A stretch of 64,000 nucleotides of DNA from positions 918,001 to 982,000 of the forward strand of contig JAQGDQ010000034.1 in NCBI GenBank assembly GCA_030141605.1, written 5' to 3'. This stretch comes from Tubiluchus corallicola. Taxonomy: Eukaryota; Priapulida; Priapulimorpha; Priapulimorphida; Tubiluchidae. Within the stretch, counting starts at the first letter, position 1. Each line of letters opens with the position of its first letter. This document shows, in pieces, positions 48,344 to 59,829 of the stretch. The position numbers and the translations under genes are program-made. Under the pieces are notes generated by a model. That model did not search any database, was not told the origin of the DNA, and saw only the letters and a program-made list of their open reading frames with translations.

Positions 48344-51119
48344 TAGTAGGTGTAGAATAGCAATGACAATAATAGTTTTTATATTAAAAGCTTCTGGCCA
48401 GTGTGCTTCTTGAGCTGCTGTTTCAGTTAGAATAGAAGTGTAACGGAAATGTGAAATCATTATTGTTACGATATTAACTCCTGCAGATCAAAGGCTGCTA
48501 CAACTAGTCCTAAGTTACTTCAAGAACCATACTTGCAAATTACAATCTTTTGTTAAGTTACAGTGGATCCGCTCCACATCAAAGTTTGTCGGCAAAATGG
48601 TTACGCAGATGCTTCAATCAACACAAATGAGCGGTTAATCACGAAGGAAATTTTTTTTCACAAATTTACTGAATCAACTAGTCAAGTGGCTAAATCCCCT
48701 AGTAAAATGTAAGTGGTTAATTTAAATTAGTTTTTAACTAGGTAATTTAGATCGACTTACCAAGAATCCTATGATGACTGAAATATAGTTTATTTCACTT
48801 TTTTGAAGAAGTTTAGATTTTTGCTAACTGTGTGGTTTAACATGCCTACATTGACAATAAGGAAAATCTTACCTGTTGGCTCATCGACGGGTTAATGTGA
48901 TTTCTTTTTTATCAAGGACTGCGATGTTATTAATGGAGAAATGGGAAATTAAAAATTTCAGTCCTCACAAACTGAGTATCGAAAATTTGAGTGTCTACGG
49001 GGCTTCTATAAGTGTACTCGCTTAACCCTTATTACAACAGTATAACAGTAAAAGTTTATTTTAGTTTTGATGATTGTACAACTGTGTAATCTTATAAAAT
49101 GAGGGGGAAGGGGTCAATCCAAAGGCACATCTTGTAGATCTGGACCTTGTCGTCTGAACTATGGATTTTTTTCGTCTGGTCAAGGAATTTTGTCTGCTCT
49201 GCAGTAGGCATACACTGTGATTTCTATAGCCCCCTTGAGTCCATCTCAACAGAGACAACAACTGCTGTACGAAGTGCAACTGTTACATCATAGTGGGACT
49301 CATAAGAAGCAAAGGTGAAAATTCATAATTTAGTGTTTGTAGTGCTTAGATTGCAATTTTATTGCGTTTGTATCTGTAACATGAAAAATGTTTTGTCATA
49401 ATTATTTTAATTTACTATGGACTTAAGGAATATGTCAGACAGTACTTTCTAACCTGTCACACTGTATTTAGAAGCCAAAATTTCAAACTGATATTGAAGG
49501 AAAATTAACGAATTACAGCTTTTTAACATTTTGCTGCCTTAATTAATTGGAAAGCAAATGTATCAGTGTTTTGAAGCCAAGCAAAGAATTGGCAAACACC
49601 ATTGGATGAATGCGCAATACTGAAAAACATTATTAATAAGGGCAATTAGAGCTTTGGAAATAAATGGTAATCCTTTGTTTAGATGGAAGCTGGATGAACA
49701 AGACAGAATTTGTGGATGTGGCTTAGAGCCTGAAACTTTGAAACATAATGTATAATCCTGCATTTTTTATGAAAATGAGACAGGTACGGTTGTTTGGGAT
49801 ATTTCAGATGAGGAGTGTGTGACTTGGTTATTGTTTCAAAATGTTAAGGCAGCAAGTTTCTTAACGATGTAATGAAGAGACGTCAGGAGATTAGAATTAA
49901 GAGACTGGTTTGAAATTATTTTTTTTCAGTCGAATAGCAGTTTTTTACTGCTCACCTTGATACAAAAAGGCCTATAGGCACTGGACTGAATTGAACATAG
50001 GAGTGTCTAGTTTTTTGCTAGATTACTGCTGTGTTTTCCGCTCTTGAGGGTAGATTTCTTTTATTTTGGAATTTTGCCCATAAAGATAATTATGACTCTG
50101 CTTGACCAATGTCTATAACAGACGTGATGACTGATTGAAAGAATCGACCAAAGATTATCTATAGAAATGCCTGTCCGATGTTGGGATATCAGAAGCCAAT
50201 TTTACACTGTAAATTTCACACATAAATTTTAAAATCCTCCTTCTCCACTTTCGTTTTTGCTTGCATATTACGTTTTTCTGGCTACACAAATAATTATATT
50301 CATTTTATTATATTATTTTGTTCATTGTTTTACAGTTATAATTAAGTTTTCTATTTTTCATTGAGTCATAATTATCTATTTAGTTGCACACTCATATTCT
50401 ATTGTATATATTTTGTTTCATTTCCGCTTCAATATTTGAAGAATTTCTGCTTCTCTATAATAGTTCTTTTGTTTCAAAGTCCTCCTGGCATTATGCTTAA
50501 TAGGCATAATTTCATTGAATAAAATTGCGTATTTCCGTTTCAGTTTTTAGTTTCATTTTATCATGCACATTTTGTTTCCTTTACTGATTTTTTATTTGCC
50601 CTTTATTTTCTTCTTTCGGTTTGGCTTAATCTTATAGTTTGTTTATGCTTTAGTCGGTTAGTTATATGCTTTACATATTTCATTGATCATCATTGCATAA
50701 TATAATTATTTCATTTTATCATGATGGTTCCTTGTTGCACAGTCTATTTAGTTACTTCGTTTTCATGTTTTATTTCTTCCCCTATAGATTAATGTTAATA
50801 GTTGATGTTCTTATCCTGCTTCATAATTTTATTATAGGGTATAATTAGTAGCGCTACAATTTTTTTAACAACTTACACTAACATGAGAAGGGTAGCTGAG
50901 TTGACGAGCAATTGGCTTCCCGTTACCCTTTCTGCTGCACCTACCCAACTTTTTCCTTTATGCATAATTTATTCTGATTAATCAACATTTATAGCAATTA
51001 TAGTCTATTTTGTATTTTGGTGTGAATGAGGAGAAAACTAAAAAATGTGGATTTCTATGTCTATGTCTAGAAGATTTCCCACGTTGATAGTAAAATTTTA
51101 GCCGAAAAGGCGAAAAGCA
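48344..51119. other. AATF/B4GALT intergenic region, no gene seen
   Basis: AT- and T-rich DNA (especially 50230-50900) with one LINE relic at 49630. No ORF has family motifs. It separates two head-to-head genes and must contain at least part of both promoters. Confidence 0.5.
49630..49800 (+). mobile_element. LINE C-terminal zinc-knuckle fragment
   Basis: The plus-strand frame IRALEINGNPLFRWKLDEQD then RICGCGLEPETLKHNV, stop, SCIFYENE matches the Cys-x-Cys..Glu-Thr..His..Cys block at the end of some LINE proteins. A single in-frame stop and missing flanks mark it as a relic. Confidence 0.6.
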
Positions 51120-51245
51120 AAATCCGCAAAATTGTAGTCGTGGTTCACTGGTTGTCGTTTGTCTAGAATTTGAATGTGCATTTCACTTGTCGCAGAACCA
51201 TGTAAGACTAGTGATTGTTCCTGGCCGTACCGGTGTTAGAGTAGG
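51120..51245 (+). other. Candidate 5' UTR exon of the galactosyltransferase gene
   Basis: A strong donor GG|GTAAGTT lies at 51245/46, and acceptors TTTGTAG|AG (exon from 52240) and ATGCAG|TA (exon from 52259) lie shortly before the coding region. A 1-kb 5' UTR intron would fit. The 5' end of this exon is a guess. Confidence 0.35.
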
Positions 51246-51639
51246 GTAAGTTATATTATTTCAATATTTTTGTGTAATTTTGAGTAGGCTGTACCCAAAA
51301 CATTTTAAGATATTGTCTCTCGATTTGTTTTCGTCACTATGAATCTGTCATAAAACAACTTGAACTAAATTAGCAGCATTAGTAATTATATTTACAATTA
51401 CAAATCGTTTGAATATGCTTTAGACAAAGCTTTCCAAATGCAGCCTGTTGTTAAATACTGTACTTCTGTAGGCCCACTAAAAGTTGGTTTTTAAAAATTT
51501 ATTTTTGAGCTCCCTGTTATGATTATGATTCATATTTCTGTATTAGTCTTCATTACATTGTGTTATGCAAGTGCAGTGATTTTGTGTTAGAATGTGTTGA
51601 GTCAAAACCAGTTTGTTTTTGTAAATGTACAGCCAGTTT

Positions 51640-51720
51640 GTATAGTAAAATGTGCCAGCTTCTTGCATGGTTTGAGGTTCAAGTCCCAATTGATTCGTAC
51701 TTTTTCTGCATCTCCTTGTA
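51640..51720 (+). mobile_element. Possible tRNA-related SINE fragment
   Basis: A perfect B box GGTTCAAGTCC at about 51671-51681 follows CTTGCATGGTTTGA, the usual anticodon-arm to T-arm spacing. The A box is not convincing. It could be chance. Confidence 0.3.
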
Positions 51721-52329
51721 TCAGTAAGATAATTGTTAAGTTAGTTGCTATTTAATATAAATTGTTACCAGTTTTCCATTTGGCATATCTTACCTTCTTT
51801 TATTAAAACGGAGAAATTTGTTTTTTTCTCGTAATGCGTAAATGAGTATATTATGTGCGAAACTGACAAGGCTGTGCAGTTTTTTTAATATGAAAAAACT
51901 AAATTTATAAGAACTTCAAACATAAATTTTTAATTCCATTCTGACTATAATTTATTTACGTGAACCACATTGTAGGATAATGCATCCGTGGTTATACAAA
52001 TATCTATACAATATAAATGCCGCAAGTAAACATTCCATTAAGGGATTTATACAAACATCTAACCAACATTAATTTGTAAATAAATATTCCTTTACAGCGA
52101 TTTAAAATTAAATTTGTTTGTAATTTGCTTGTTTTTAAGCTGCGGTAAACTGGTTTAACAGTTCCAAGAGCAAGCTACTTGCATTCACTAAGGGCATATA
52201 ATGGGTTTAAATGACAATGCTGAGTTGATGGATTTGTAGAGCCGCCTACTCAATGCAGTAGTGTGGTGAGATGTGAATTTTATTGCATATTGCACTCGAT
52301 TTGTTCTCATAGAAGAGCTACGGTACATC

Positions 52330-53505
52330 ATGACTTGTGACAACCGTGACACGTCTTCGCAACGCAAGGCTTTCTGCTACGGAAGAGAACACTTTATGGC
52401 AATTATGTTATGTGTTCTCCTGAGTTTAGTTATCATCCAGTACACAGTCAGTGTTTTACTCAGCAAGACTATTCCGTTTACTCCAGTGCTCTTGGCTTAT
52501 TTTAACGCTTCATTTATTTCTTTTTCGGAACATTCAACCAAAGTTTACCATTACACAAGGGAAAGTTTTAAGGGTTTTGATGTAGTGACACCACCTATGC
52601 CCGTAAAGAGCTCAAACAACTCGGTATTGGTAAATTCAACAGTCGGTTTACCGTTGTGTCCATTGCTTCCACCGAAACTTGTGGGGCCGATTAAAGTCTG
52701 GATGGACGTGCCATCTTGGGAAGAAATTTCCAATCGATATAAAAATCTAATGCCTGGTGGTCGATACCGACCGCCAAACTGCACGTCTCGCCATCGCGTT
52801 GCTATTATTGTGCCGTACAGAGACAGAGAGGCACACCTCAAGGTGTTTTTGAACAACATTCATTCACTTCTACAAAAACAGCAATTAGACTATGGCATAT
52901 TTGTGATCGAGGAGATCGCTGGAGTGCAGTTCAACAGAGCAAAGTTACTCAACATTGGATTCACCGAAGCGGTGAAGGATTATGATTATCAGTGTATGAT
53001 ATTTCATGACATTGACTTGGTACCCGAGGACGACCGAAACATCTACTCTTGTCCTGATTTGCCGAGGCATATGAGTGTCGCGATCGATCGTCTCAACTAC
53101 AAACTGCCATACGCTAATATCTTTGGCGGCGTTGGAGCCTTGAGGAGGGAACAATTCGAGCTTGTTAACGGATTCTCTAATCAATTTTGGGGGTGGGGAG
53201 GTGAAGACGATGATATGTTTAACAGACTGCACAAGCACGGGTTGAAGATAACACGCTATCCGGTAAGCATAGCCAGATACAAGATGCTGAAGCATTCTAA
53301 AGCTAAAGCAAATCCAGACAGGTATAAGATATTATATTCTGGTCACAAGCGATTTCAGAGCGACGGTTTGTCAAACCTTGAGTATAAAATTGTGAAGAGA
53401 GACACAAAAAGGCTGTTTACTTGGGTCTTAGTTGATATAGGTAAAGGTGCCAATACTACACTATTAGCAAGTTTAAGAACTCTCAAAAAACCTTCTACTA
53501 GCTGA
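52330..53505 (+). CDS. Beta-1,4-galactosyltransferase (GT7 family), intronless coding region, 391 aa
   Basis: A Golgi type II membrane enzyme that transfers galactose (or GalNAc in some invertebrate relatives) from UDP-sugar to GlcNAc on glycans. The open frame extends upstream to 52273, but that codon is GTG; the first in-frame ATG is 52330. Residues 21-44 form the membrane anchor (FMAIMLCVLLSLVIIQYTVS). The stem is followed by GGRYRPPNC, VAIIVPYRDREAHL, FNRAKLLNIGF (201-), the metal-binding DID (227-229, DVD in most homologues), FGGVGALRREQF, WGWGGEDDDMFNR (287-) and MLKH (319-322), whose Met and His complete the Mn site. Length and motif order are complete. Vertebrate genes have several coding introns; here there are none. 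I cannot say which numbered B4GALT, or whether it prefers UDP-GalNAc. Confidence 0.95.
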   Translation: MTCDNRDTSSQRKAFCYGREHFMAIMLCVLLSLVIIQYTVSVLLSKTIPFTPVLLAYFNASFISFSEHSTKVYHYTRESFKGFDVVTPPMPVKSSNNSVLVNSTVGLPLCPLLPPKLVGPIKVWMDVPSWEEISNRYKNLMPGGRYRPPNCTSRHRVAIIVPYRDREAHLKVFLNNIHSLLQKQQLDYGIFVIEEIAGVQFNRAKLLNIGFTEAVKDYDYQCMIFHDIDLVPEDDRNIYSCPDLPRHMSVAIDRLNYKLPYANIFGGVGALRREQFELVNGFSNQFWGWGGEDDDMFNRLHKHGLKITRYPVSIARYKMLKHSKAKANPDRYKILYSGHKRFQSDGLSNLEYKIVKRDTKRLFTWVLVDIGKGANTTLLASLRTLKKPSTS

Positions 53506-55103
53506 TCACATCTTTAATATGTACGAGTACTCAAGTTAATGGAAGCCAATTGTTTGCCAATTCTGTACTTGTGCATTATAACTCATAACTTTGTTTATAG
53601 TATATTCAGTCCAGCCAGATTTAAGTACATATGTTTTTCAGATTGTTTTATAGCTTTTGCTGCATAAAGATATTACCATTAACACACTGTCAACTATGGC
53701 CACCCAACTATGTGTGTCCAGTCATCTAAAATCTAACTTGCCAACAACACTTTTGCCAATTCCATTTTGCCAAATGGCATAGTTTTTAATTGTTTAACAT
53801 TCGTAGCGTATTTTTTATGTAGCTCATCATTTTGAGAGATGCAAGTGACATAAATGCATCGTCATAAAATTTGGTAAAATTTGACATCGATTTAATTTGT
53901 CAATCAACGGATGGATTACATTTGATCGTGTGTCAACCAACTAGGCCAACTGAAAAAAATTCACTTTTTCAGATAATCTATGACGGTATAAAAGCCCCGT
54001 GAAACCATAGTCCATAACACCCCTAGCTGTCTTTTATTTGTGGGCTTCTAAATTACAAGGTTTTTCATATATTTCACTCCTAGTAGTACTTTTCTAAGTT
54101 GTTTAGGACAGCAGTGTGTTAGATCTATCTAGTTACTCTTAGAGTTTGTTTAGGGTACTTTTCTTCAATGTTATTTTAGTTTAGGAATAACTTTGCAAAG
54201 GAAACTATGCCGTTTGCGCATAGTTATAGACTAGTCAGTGTTCAGTAGTCACCTACCTGTAACAAAGGTAGAATGAATCGATTCTTACGAAATAGGATAA
54301 GGAACTCTAATTAAGGGCAGCAATTGAAGATACCTGCCTGTCCTTCATTTTGAAGCTTATGGATAAAAATTTGCTTTGTCTGAATGTGAAGTTTCGAATG
54401 CAGTGACGCAGGCGTTGTGCAGGGCTAGACTAGTCGACAATTTATTTAAATTTTAGCCATGGCACTGCAACCATGACAATCATGTAGAACTGGAATTGTA
54501 TTGTACCAGCATCTTTCATAGCTTTATACTTTTTTGCACGCCAAAGTTTTTAGTAAAATTCCGTAGTTAATCTCACTATAAATAGGCCAAAGATTGTGTT
54601 GTTGTATTATCATACTGATTCACTTTCATGCCGCCAACTATGTTATAATCACTGTCCTCATGTATTGATAGTGTATTTTTGCATCTATATACTTTTATAA
54701 TGATTATTTGGGGTCGTACATGCAATCAGCAAATGTCTCAGAATTACTGGATGTATATATGATATGCATTCAATTTCACACTTTATATTAGGCAGAAAGT
54801 GGGCCTACTTTATCAAATGCTCACTCCTCGAAAAGTAGTTTAGTCAATTGTTTTGGCCAGTTTTTTCAACTTTTATTAATTATATTCTCCCTGGAGTGAA
54901 TTAGTGTTATATGACATATAAGTTTTAAATCTTACTTTTGAATCTCATAATTTACATATTGTAAGGCTGTTGTTCCGCAGTAACCGCTGAAGTGTTCAGT
55001 GACAATGCTCTCGCCATCTGTGAAGCTGTTATTAAGTTAACAGCAGCCAGTGTATCTTTAATGTGCTACATTTTGTTCTCTGAGCCAATGAAAGTGAAAT
55101 AAA
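53506..55103 (+). other. B4GALT 3' flank with distant poly(A) signal
   Basis: No gene is visible. The first clear AATAAA on the plus strand that I see is at 55098-55103, 1.6 kb after the stop, so the 3' UTR may be long. A nearer non-canonical signal is equally possible. Confidence 0.3.
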
Positions 55104-56340
55104 GTACAGCATGGCCTGTTGAATAAGCTCAGCTGTTCACGTTCAACGTTTATTGCTGATGTTGCGTGCCTACGCCACTGTAATAAGATAAATCTAGCAG
55201 ATTATTATTGGAGATTAAATTGATTTTTTTGTAATAAAGAGCGGAGTTGAAAATATTTCGCTTGCGGAGTAATATAAAGACAGGTCTGTTTCGCCGTGAT
55301 TTCTCGACATGCCGGAGCCCATTATCAGAGTGGGTGGTGGTTTATCTTTCATTGCTATTTAGCATTGATAATCTCGAGCGTGCAATAATAATCTGAGTAT
55401 ATTTTATACCACCTTGGATCTCTGACAACTCATTATTTTGCCAGAGAGATTATTTCATTTTGTAAATAGATTATATCCTGTTCGTTGTAGTCGCATAACA
55501 GACCTAAACTTGTTTTTGAGATGAATTATAACGCGTCGACATTGCATTCCTATTGGAATTCGTAGAATCTCATTTTCATCATTTCGAACTTTTGTGATGC
55601 GGTAACGTTGCGTATCTTTCCTTCCACATTAGCTCACATGATGTAATTTTATCCTGTCGTTTCCTAAATTTCAGTAGTGTGATAATGATGATATATTCTC
55701 TGACGGAAACGCTAACCCACTTTTCTCACCAAATTGCCTTACTGTATGCGGGTTTTTTCCCAAGGCTGTGCGTGAAATTTTCGCGGATTTGAGTGACGCT
55801 GGCCCACATTATGCGAGCTTATTACAGTATTATCACTCAGAAACTGAAGCTTGCCTTGCGCTGCTACTGTATACACCGGGCTGATTTATTCTTATTTTAT
55901 CAGCGAGTGTTCGTTGGTTTGTCTGGTCAGATCAATGTCAGGCTGTGGCAAATTTAGCGCCTGAGCTATGAGACTAGTAGATAAACGTTATTGTTTCAAA
56001 ATCAATTTACCTTTATTACCATAGTTTTACGTTTCTAGCTGCAGTTTCCCCGTGACATTAAACCACGTATTGCACGCTGTATAATAGATTATGTTGTCAT
56101 AAATATGACCGAATAGAAAATAGACCCTTCTTCTGGTTACTAACCAAGCACTTTCCTTTTCTTTTAATATTTACCTTGTTTTGTTTCTTTATTATGTTTG
56201 TCTACTATTTGTAAAAGAAAAATGTGATAAATGCATCAACCATCTTGGGTATTTCCATTATGCAGCATGGCACCAGAATGTATTAACTAGCAAGAAATTA
56301 AATCTTAACGTAAGACTTCATTATTTAATGCTTACGTTGC
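55104..56340. other. Intergenic DNA, nothing defined
   Basis: AT-rich sequence without a recognisable gene or a repeat that I can delimit. Confidence 0.45.
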
Positions 56341-56344
56341 CAAA

Positions 56345-56640
56345 TATTTATGTACAACAGTGAAACTTGGGGTTTAACGCTTACTCAAGAAATGCAGATT
56401 GACACATTTCATAGAAGTCTTCTTAGGAAAGCTTTAAAGATAAGATGGCCATAATCAATAATGAAGATTTATACACCAGAACAAAAGAAATTTGTTGGAG
56501 TTCAGAAGTCAAGATCCGAATATTAAGATGGCTAGGACACCTTCAAAGATTACCAAGTGAACCACCAGTAAGAATCGCCTTAAAGGAAGCCATAAAACCT
56601 TGTAAAAAAACCACCTGGTAAACCTAAGTTGGATAGCTAA
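56345..56640 (+). mobile_element. LINE 3' coding relic (SETWGLT..RWLGH)
   Basis: The plus strand encodes MYNSETWGLTLTQEMQIDTF, HRSLLRKALKIRW, and after a frameshift NNEDLYTRTKEICWSS, ILRWLGHLQRLPSEPPVRIA. This is the C-terminal block common in LINE reverse transcriptases (GSETW..RRL.RI..IRW..NE.LY..T...LRWLGHV.RLP). Stops and at least one frameshift show that it is dead. Confidence 0.85.
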
Positions 56641-56974
56641 GATAAATAAAGATGTTCAACAACTTCAACCAAATCTATCTTTAGGAGTAGAAGAATTTAC
56701 GCTGTTAGCTGCAGATAGAAGTGGGTGGAATGCTCTGATAAATGTTGATACCTTAATGCCTACAACAGGTGGAATGAGATTTTGAAGAAGAACATAGCAC
56801 CTCTGATAATTTGATGCCATGTCGATCTGCTGCTAGGTGATAGGTAATGAACTCACAGGAGACAGGTCAGTTTTAGCTAGGAAAAAAGTCGCAGGAAGAA
56901 AGTCACAATTTTGTCTAGGGTTAGGGTTAGTTTTTTTTACTTTTGTGCCCTTTTTTCTAGTTTCATAAATTTAT

Positions 56975-57285
56975 TATAAATTGAGTCTTAAAGCATTAGA
57001 AGAAAGACGCATAATTTGTGATTTGTGCATGTGTTACAAAATTATGCATAAGTATGTTGATATAAACAGCGAGACATTTTTTACCAAAGCTAAGAGTAAT
57101 TGCTCATTAAAATTCTTTGTAAGGCGTACAGGTATGACACCTGTCTCAAACCGTGTTGTTCCGATATAAAACTCATTGCGTGCGTTTTTAAATCATTCGC
57201 CATTAGTAACTGCTGGAAATGTTAAGTTATTTCGTAAAAGACTCGAACATGTTGATTTGACAAGGTTTCTTAAATTCTAGAGACA
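56975..57285 (+). mobile_element. LINE C-terminal relic (second family)
   Basis: The frame LSLKALEERRIICDLCMCYK, IMHKYVDIN..FF, SLKFFVRRTG, SNRVVPI, stop, NSLRAF and KLFRKRLEHVDLTRFLKF matches the end of L2/CR1-like LINE proteins (the WNSLP Trp codon is now a stop). It lies downstream of the previous relic but is of a different type. Confidence 0.75.
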
Positions 57286-57519
57286 CATGTAAGTAGCTTT
57301 GCTTTGTGTGTCCTGCTGTACATCTTAATAAGTGCTAATTATTTAGTACGCTAGTAGTTGTACTGTATTTTTATTTTTCAGATAAATGTCGTGTTATGTA
57401 CTAATCGATGTGAATAAACTAAACTTTTTTCTGTGACTTTTTTACCTAGATTCTGTGCCACATGCCCAAGCATCCACGTTGTTTAAGCCAAGTATACTAA
57501 GTCAAGTCATTCTTCAGTT

Positions 57520-58093
57520 TGTCCTCCTCGTGGCTTCCCAGGTGTTATGTACCTGGGAAGCCATAATTGTTGATGTAATACTGTAGTAAGTGGATAATTC
57601 TGTGATAATCTTATGACATGTCCAAATCCATTGGCACTTCTGTGTAACTTCACTCCATTTTTTGTCGTTAAATTTCATGTACATATGGATCCTGATTTGA
57701 AATTTTGTTTGGACATTTTACATCCAAAATCTTTCTGTACAGACGTCTTTAGAAGGCATTGATTTCAATCTTTTGGACAACTTTGATTGCCCACTATTGA
57801 GTCATACTAGAATACAGGTTCTAGTATGTATAGATCCTGATTTGAAATTTTCTTTGGGCATTTTGCACCCAACATCTTTCTGTACAGACGTCTTTAGAAC
57901 GCATTCATTTCCTTCTTCTGGGCAACTTTGATTGCCCTGTAGCGGATAGCCCTATAGGCTGAATAGGCTGAAGCCCAAGGCCCGGGATCACAAGGTGCCC
58001 GGCAAAATAAACGAAAAAAAATAAATTGACAAAAGAGCAAGGGGTCTGCCAAAATAAAATAGATTGCCCACTATTGAGTCATACTAGAATACG
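57520..58093 (-). mobile_element. Tandemly duplicated LINE relic with a nested 124-bp insertion
   Basis: Minus-strand frames give RRLYRKILDVKCPNKISNQD, KWSEV and GFGHVIRLSQN, the same LINE region as 56345-56640 in the other orientation. The part 57684-57828 is repeated at 57829-57937. The second copy is interrupted at GATTGCCC and resumes after 58061 with another GATTGCCC (57930-57937 and 58062-58069), so a 124-bp sequence (57938-58061, starting TGTAGCGGATAGCC) was inserted with an 8-bp target duplication, as hAT elements do. Confidence 0.7.
57531..57563. other. Perfect 13-bp stem hairpin
   Basis: TGGCTTCCCAGGT and ACCTGGGAAGCCA are exact inverse complements separated by GTTATGT. It is embedded in the LINE relic at 57520-57960. 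No poly(T) follows. Meaning unknown. Confidence 0.75.
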
Positions 58094-59323
58094 GTAAGTC
58101 TGGTAAGCTTAGCGTATGCAGTCAAGGCAAATGCGTGGACATCAGCCTCAGTCCCTAGTAAACTACCCAGACGTTTACATTTCTTCCAAGAAGTACTACC
58201 ACCCTATTCGCAACCAGTCATCTGATTTAATATAGATTTAATTATCTAACACGACTAATCTATTCTAATCTAATCTGCCATGCCTTCTCTCAAAACAATG
58301 TTTCAGATATTTGTGCATCTTTGAGAACAAAATGTAGCACTTTCTTCAACTGGTACTATTTTTTTATTAATATGACTCATGTTTTTATTTTAAGTACCTT
58401 TTGTCGTAGTTAAAAGCTGTTAAAAATGACGTGACGTCACTGAGTCATGTTGCCAAATTGTTTTAAGCTCATTAGAAGCATAAACTAAGTGGATATTAAC
58501 CATCATAATTAGTGCTGTAGTTAAAGTATAAACTTATTAATTAATTTTAAAATTATCATGTCTTTTATTGCGTATGTTATTGAAATGGATCATGTATAAT
58601 CCTTTTTGTTTTTTATTTTACTTTGCATTATGTTGGCCAAATTGTGATTGCATCGTGCGTACCAGGATGTGTAAACTTTGTCAAGAACTGAGATCATTTT
58701 AAGTTATTCATACGTGTTATTTTATTGCAATTTTGTTGCATCAGTGCTATGCCACATATCACTAGCTGTCTATATTTGTGGGGTATTTTCTGTATATTCG
58801 TGCCATTCAAATTTAGATTAGATTATATCACTGAATACTCGTGCTCGATGCATGGTGTTCTCAAGCTTGCACTTTTTGCCAACTTCCAGTGATGATGTTT
58901 AACAATTTTTATGTCTCACTTATTAACTTTTTATAGCTGCTAGAAAACGTAGAACTAATTTGATTATTTTTTATGCAGGGAAAGGCTTAATTTATGTGTT
59001 GAGCACTTGCCAAAGAATATTATAATTAATGTAATGTTTTAGCTGCCAATCATGCCAAAGATAATTATTTCATGTATATTACTGTGCACTTATTATAAAT
59101 TTTCTTGTTTCAGAAAAGTAAAAATTTTGCATATTTGTTTTGTGCAATAAAATCATGCCATCTCCTTCTAAAGTCATTTTATAAATGTGTAGTACCATTG
59201 CTTAATAAATGTTACATTTATATATTGGGTTTATAAACTACATAATGTTTTTGTTTCATTTTATTATATCTTTGTATACATATACATTATTGCCTGTTGA
59301 GATTTGCTTCACACTAAATGATA

Positions 59324-59829
59324 CAGTCATACTTCCGTTGTCAAACGTCTCCGTACTTGTACAAATAGGTTTTCGGCCAGAAAATTCGAGCTGAAATTGC
59401 CTCCGCTCTCGACCAGAATTTCGGTACTCAACCAACCGCCAAATACGTGATGAACACATGCGCGGCGAGCCGAGTAGAGCCGAGCATAACCGACCGCGCC
59501 CGAGAGTAATCACGCACAAAATTTGAATATCGCAAAGTGCTTTCTAGGCTTATTTTTCTCCGCTTTTTCATGCAGGAACAATTATGTTGTTCTTTCAAAG
59601 TAATTCTGTTATGTTTTTCTTATCAATTATATCATATCTACTGTTTGAATAAACAATTTTGCATTATTACATTTCGTTTTAGTAACACTTTACAGTTCAT
59701 TTGGTGCTTGAGAACGGATTATTTGCTTTTACATTATTTCTTATGAGAATACATGATTCGGTACTCAACTAAATCGGTTTTCAAACACTTTTTAGCAACG
59801 AATTATGGTCGAAAACAGAGGTGCTACTG
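59324..59829. mobile_element. Tigger/pogo-like MITE (CAGTCATACTTCCGTTGTC ends)
   Basis: The left end CAGTCATACTTCCGTTGTCA and the reverse complement of the right end CAGTAGCACCTCTGTTTTCG share the CAGT..AC.TC.GTT.TC pattern. TA precedes the left end; the right border reads AA. A CGGTACTCAAC(C/T)AA word occurs twice inside. No intact transposase. Confidence 0.65.

Noticed and set aside
52273-52329. Longer start for the galactosyltransferase at 52273
   Set aside because: The codon is GTG, not ATG; the first in-frame ATG is 52330 and the membrane anchor lies right after it.
52551-53295. Antisense open frames within the galactosyltransferase
   Set aside because: Shadow frames of a conserved coding exon; no motif of their own.
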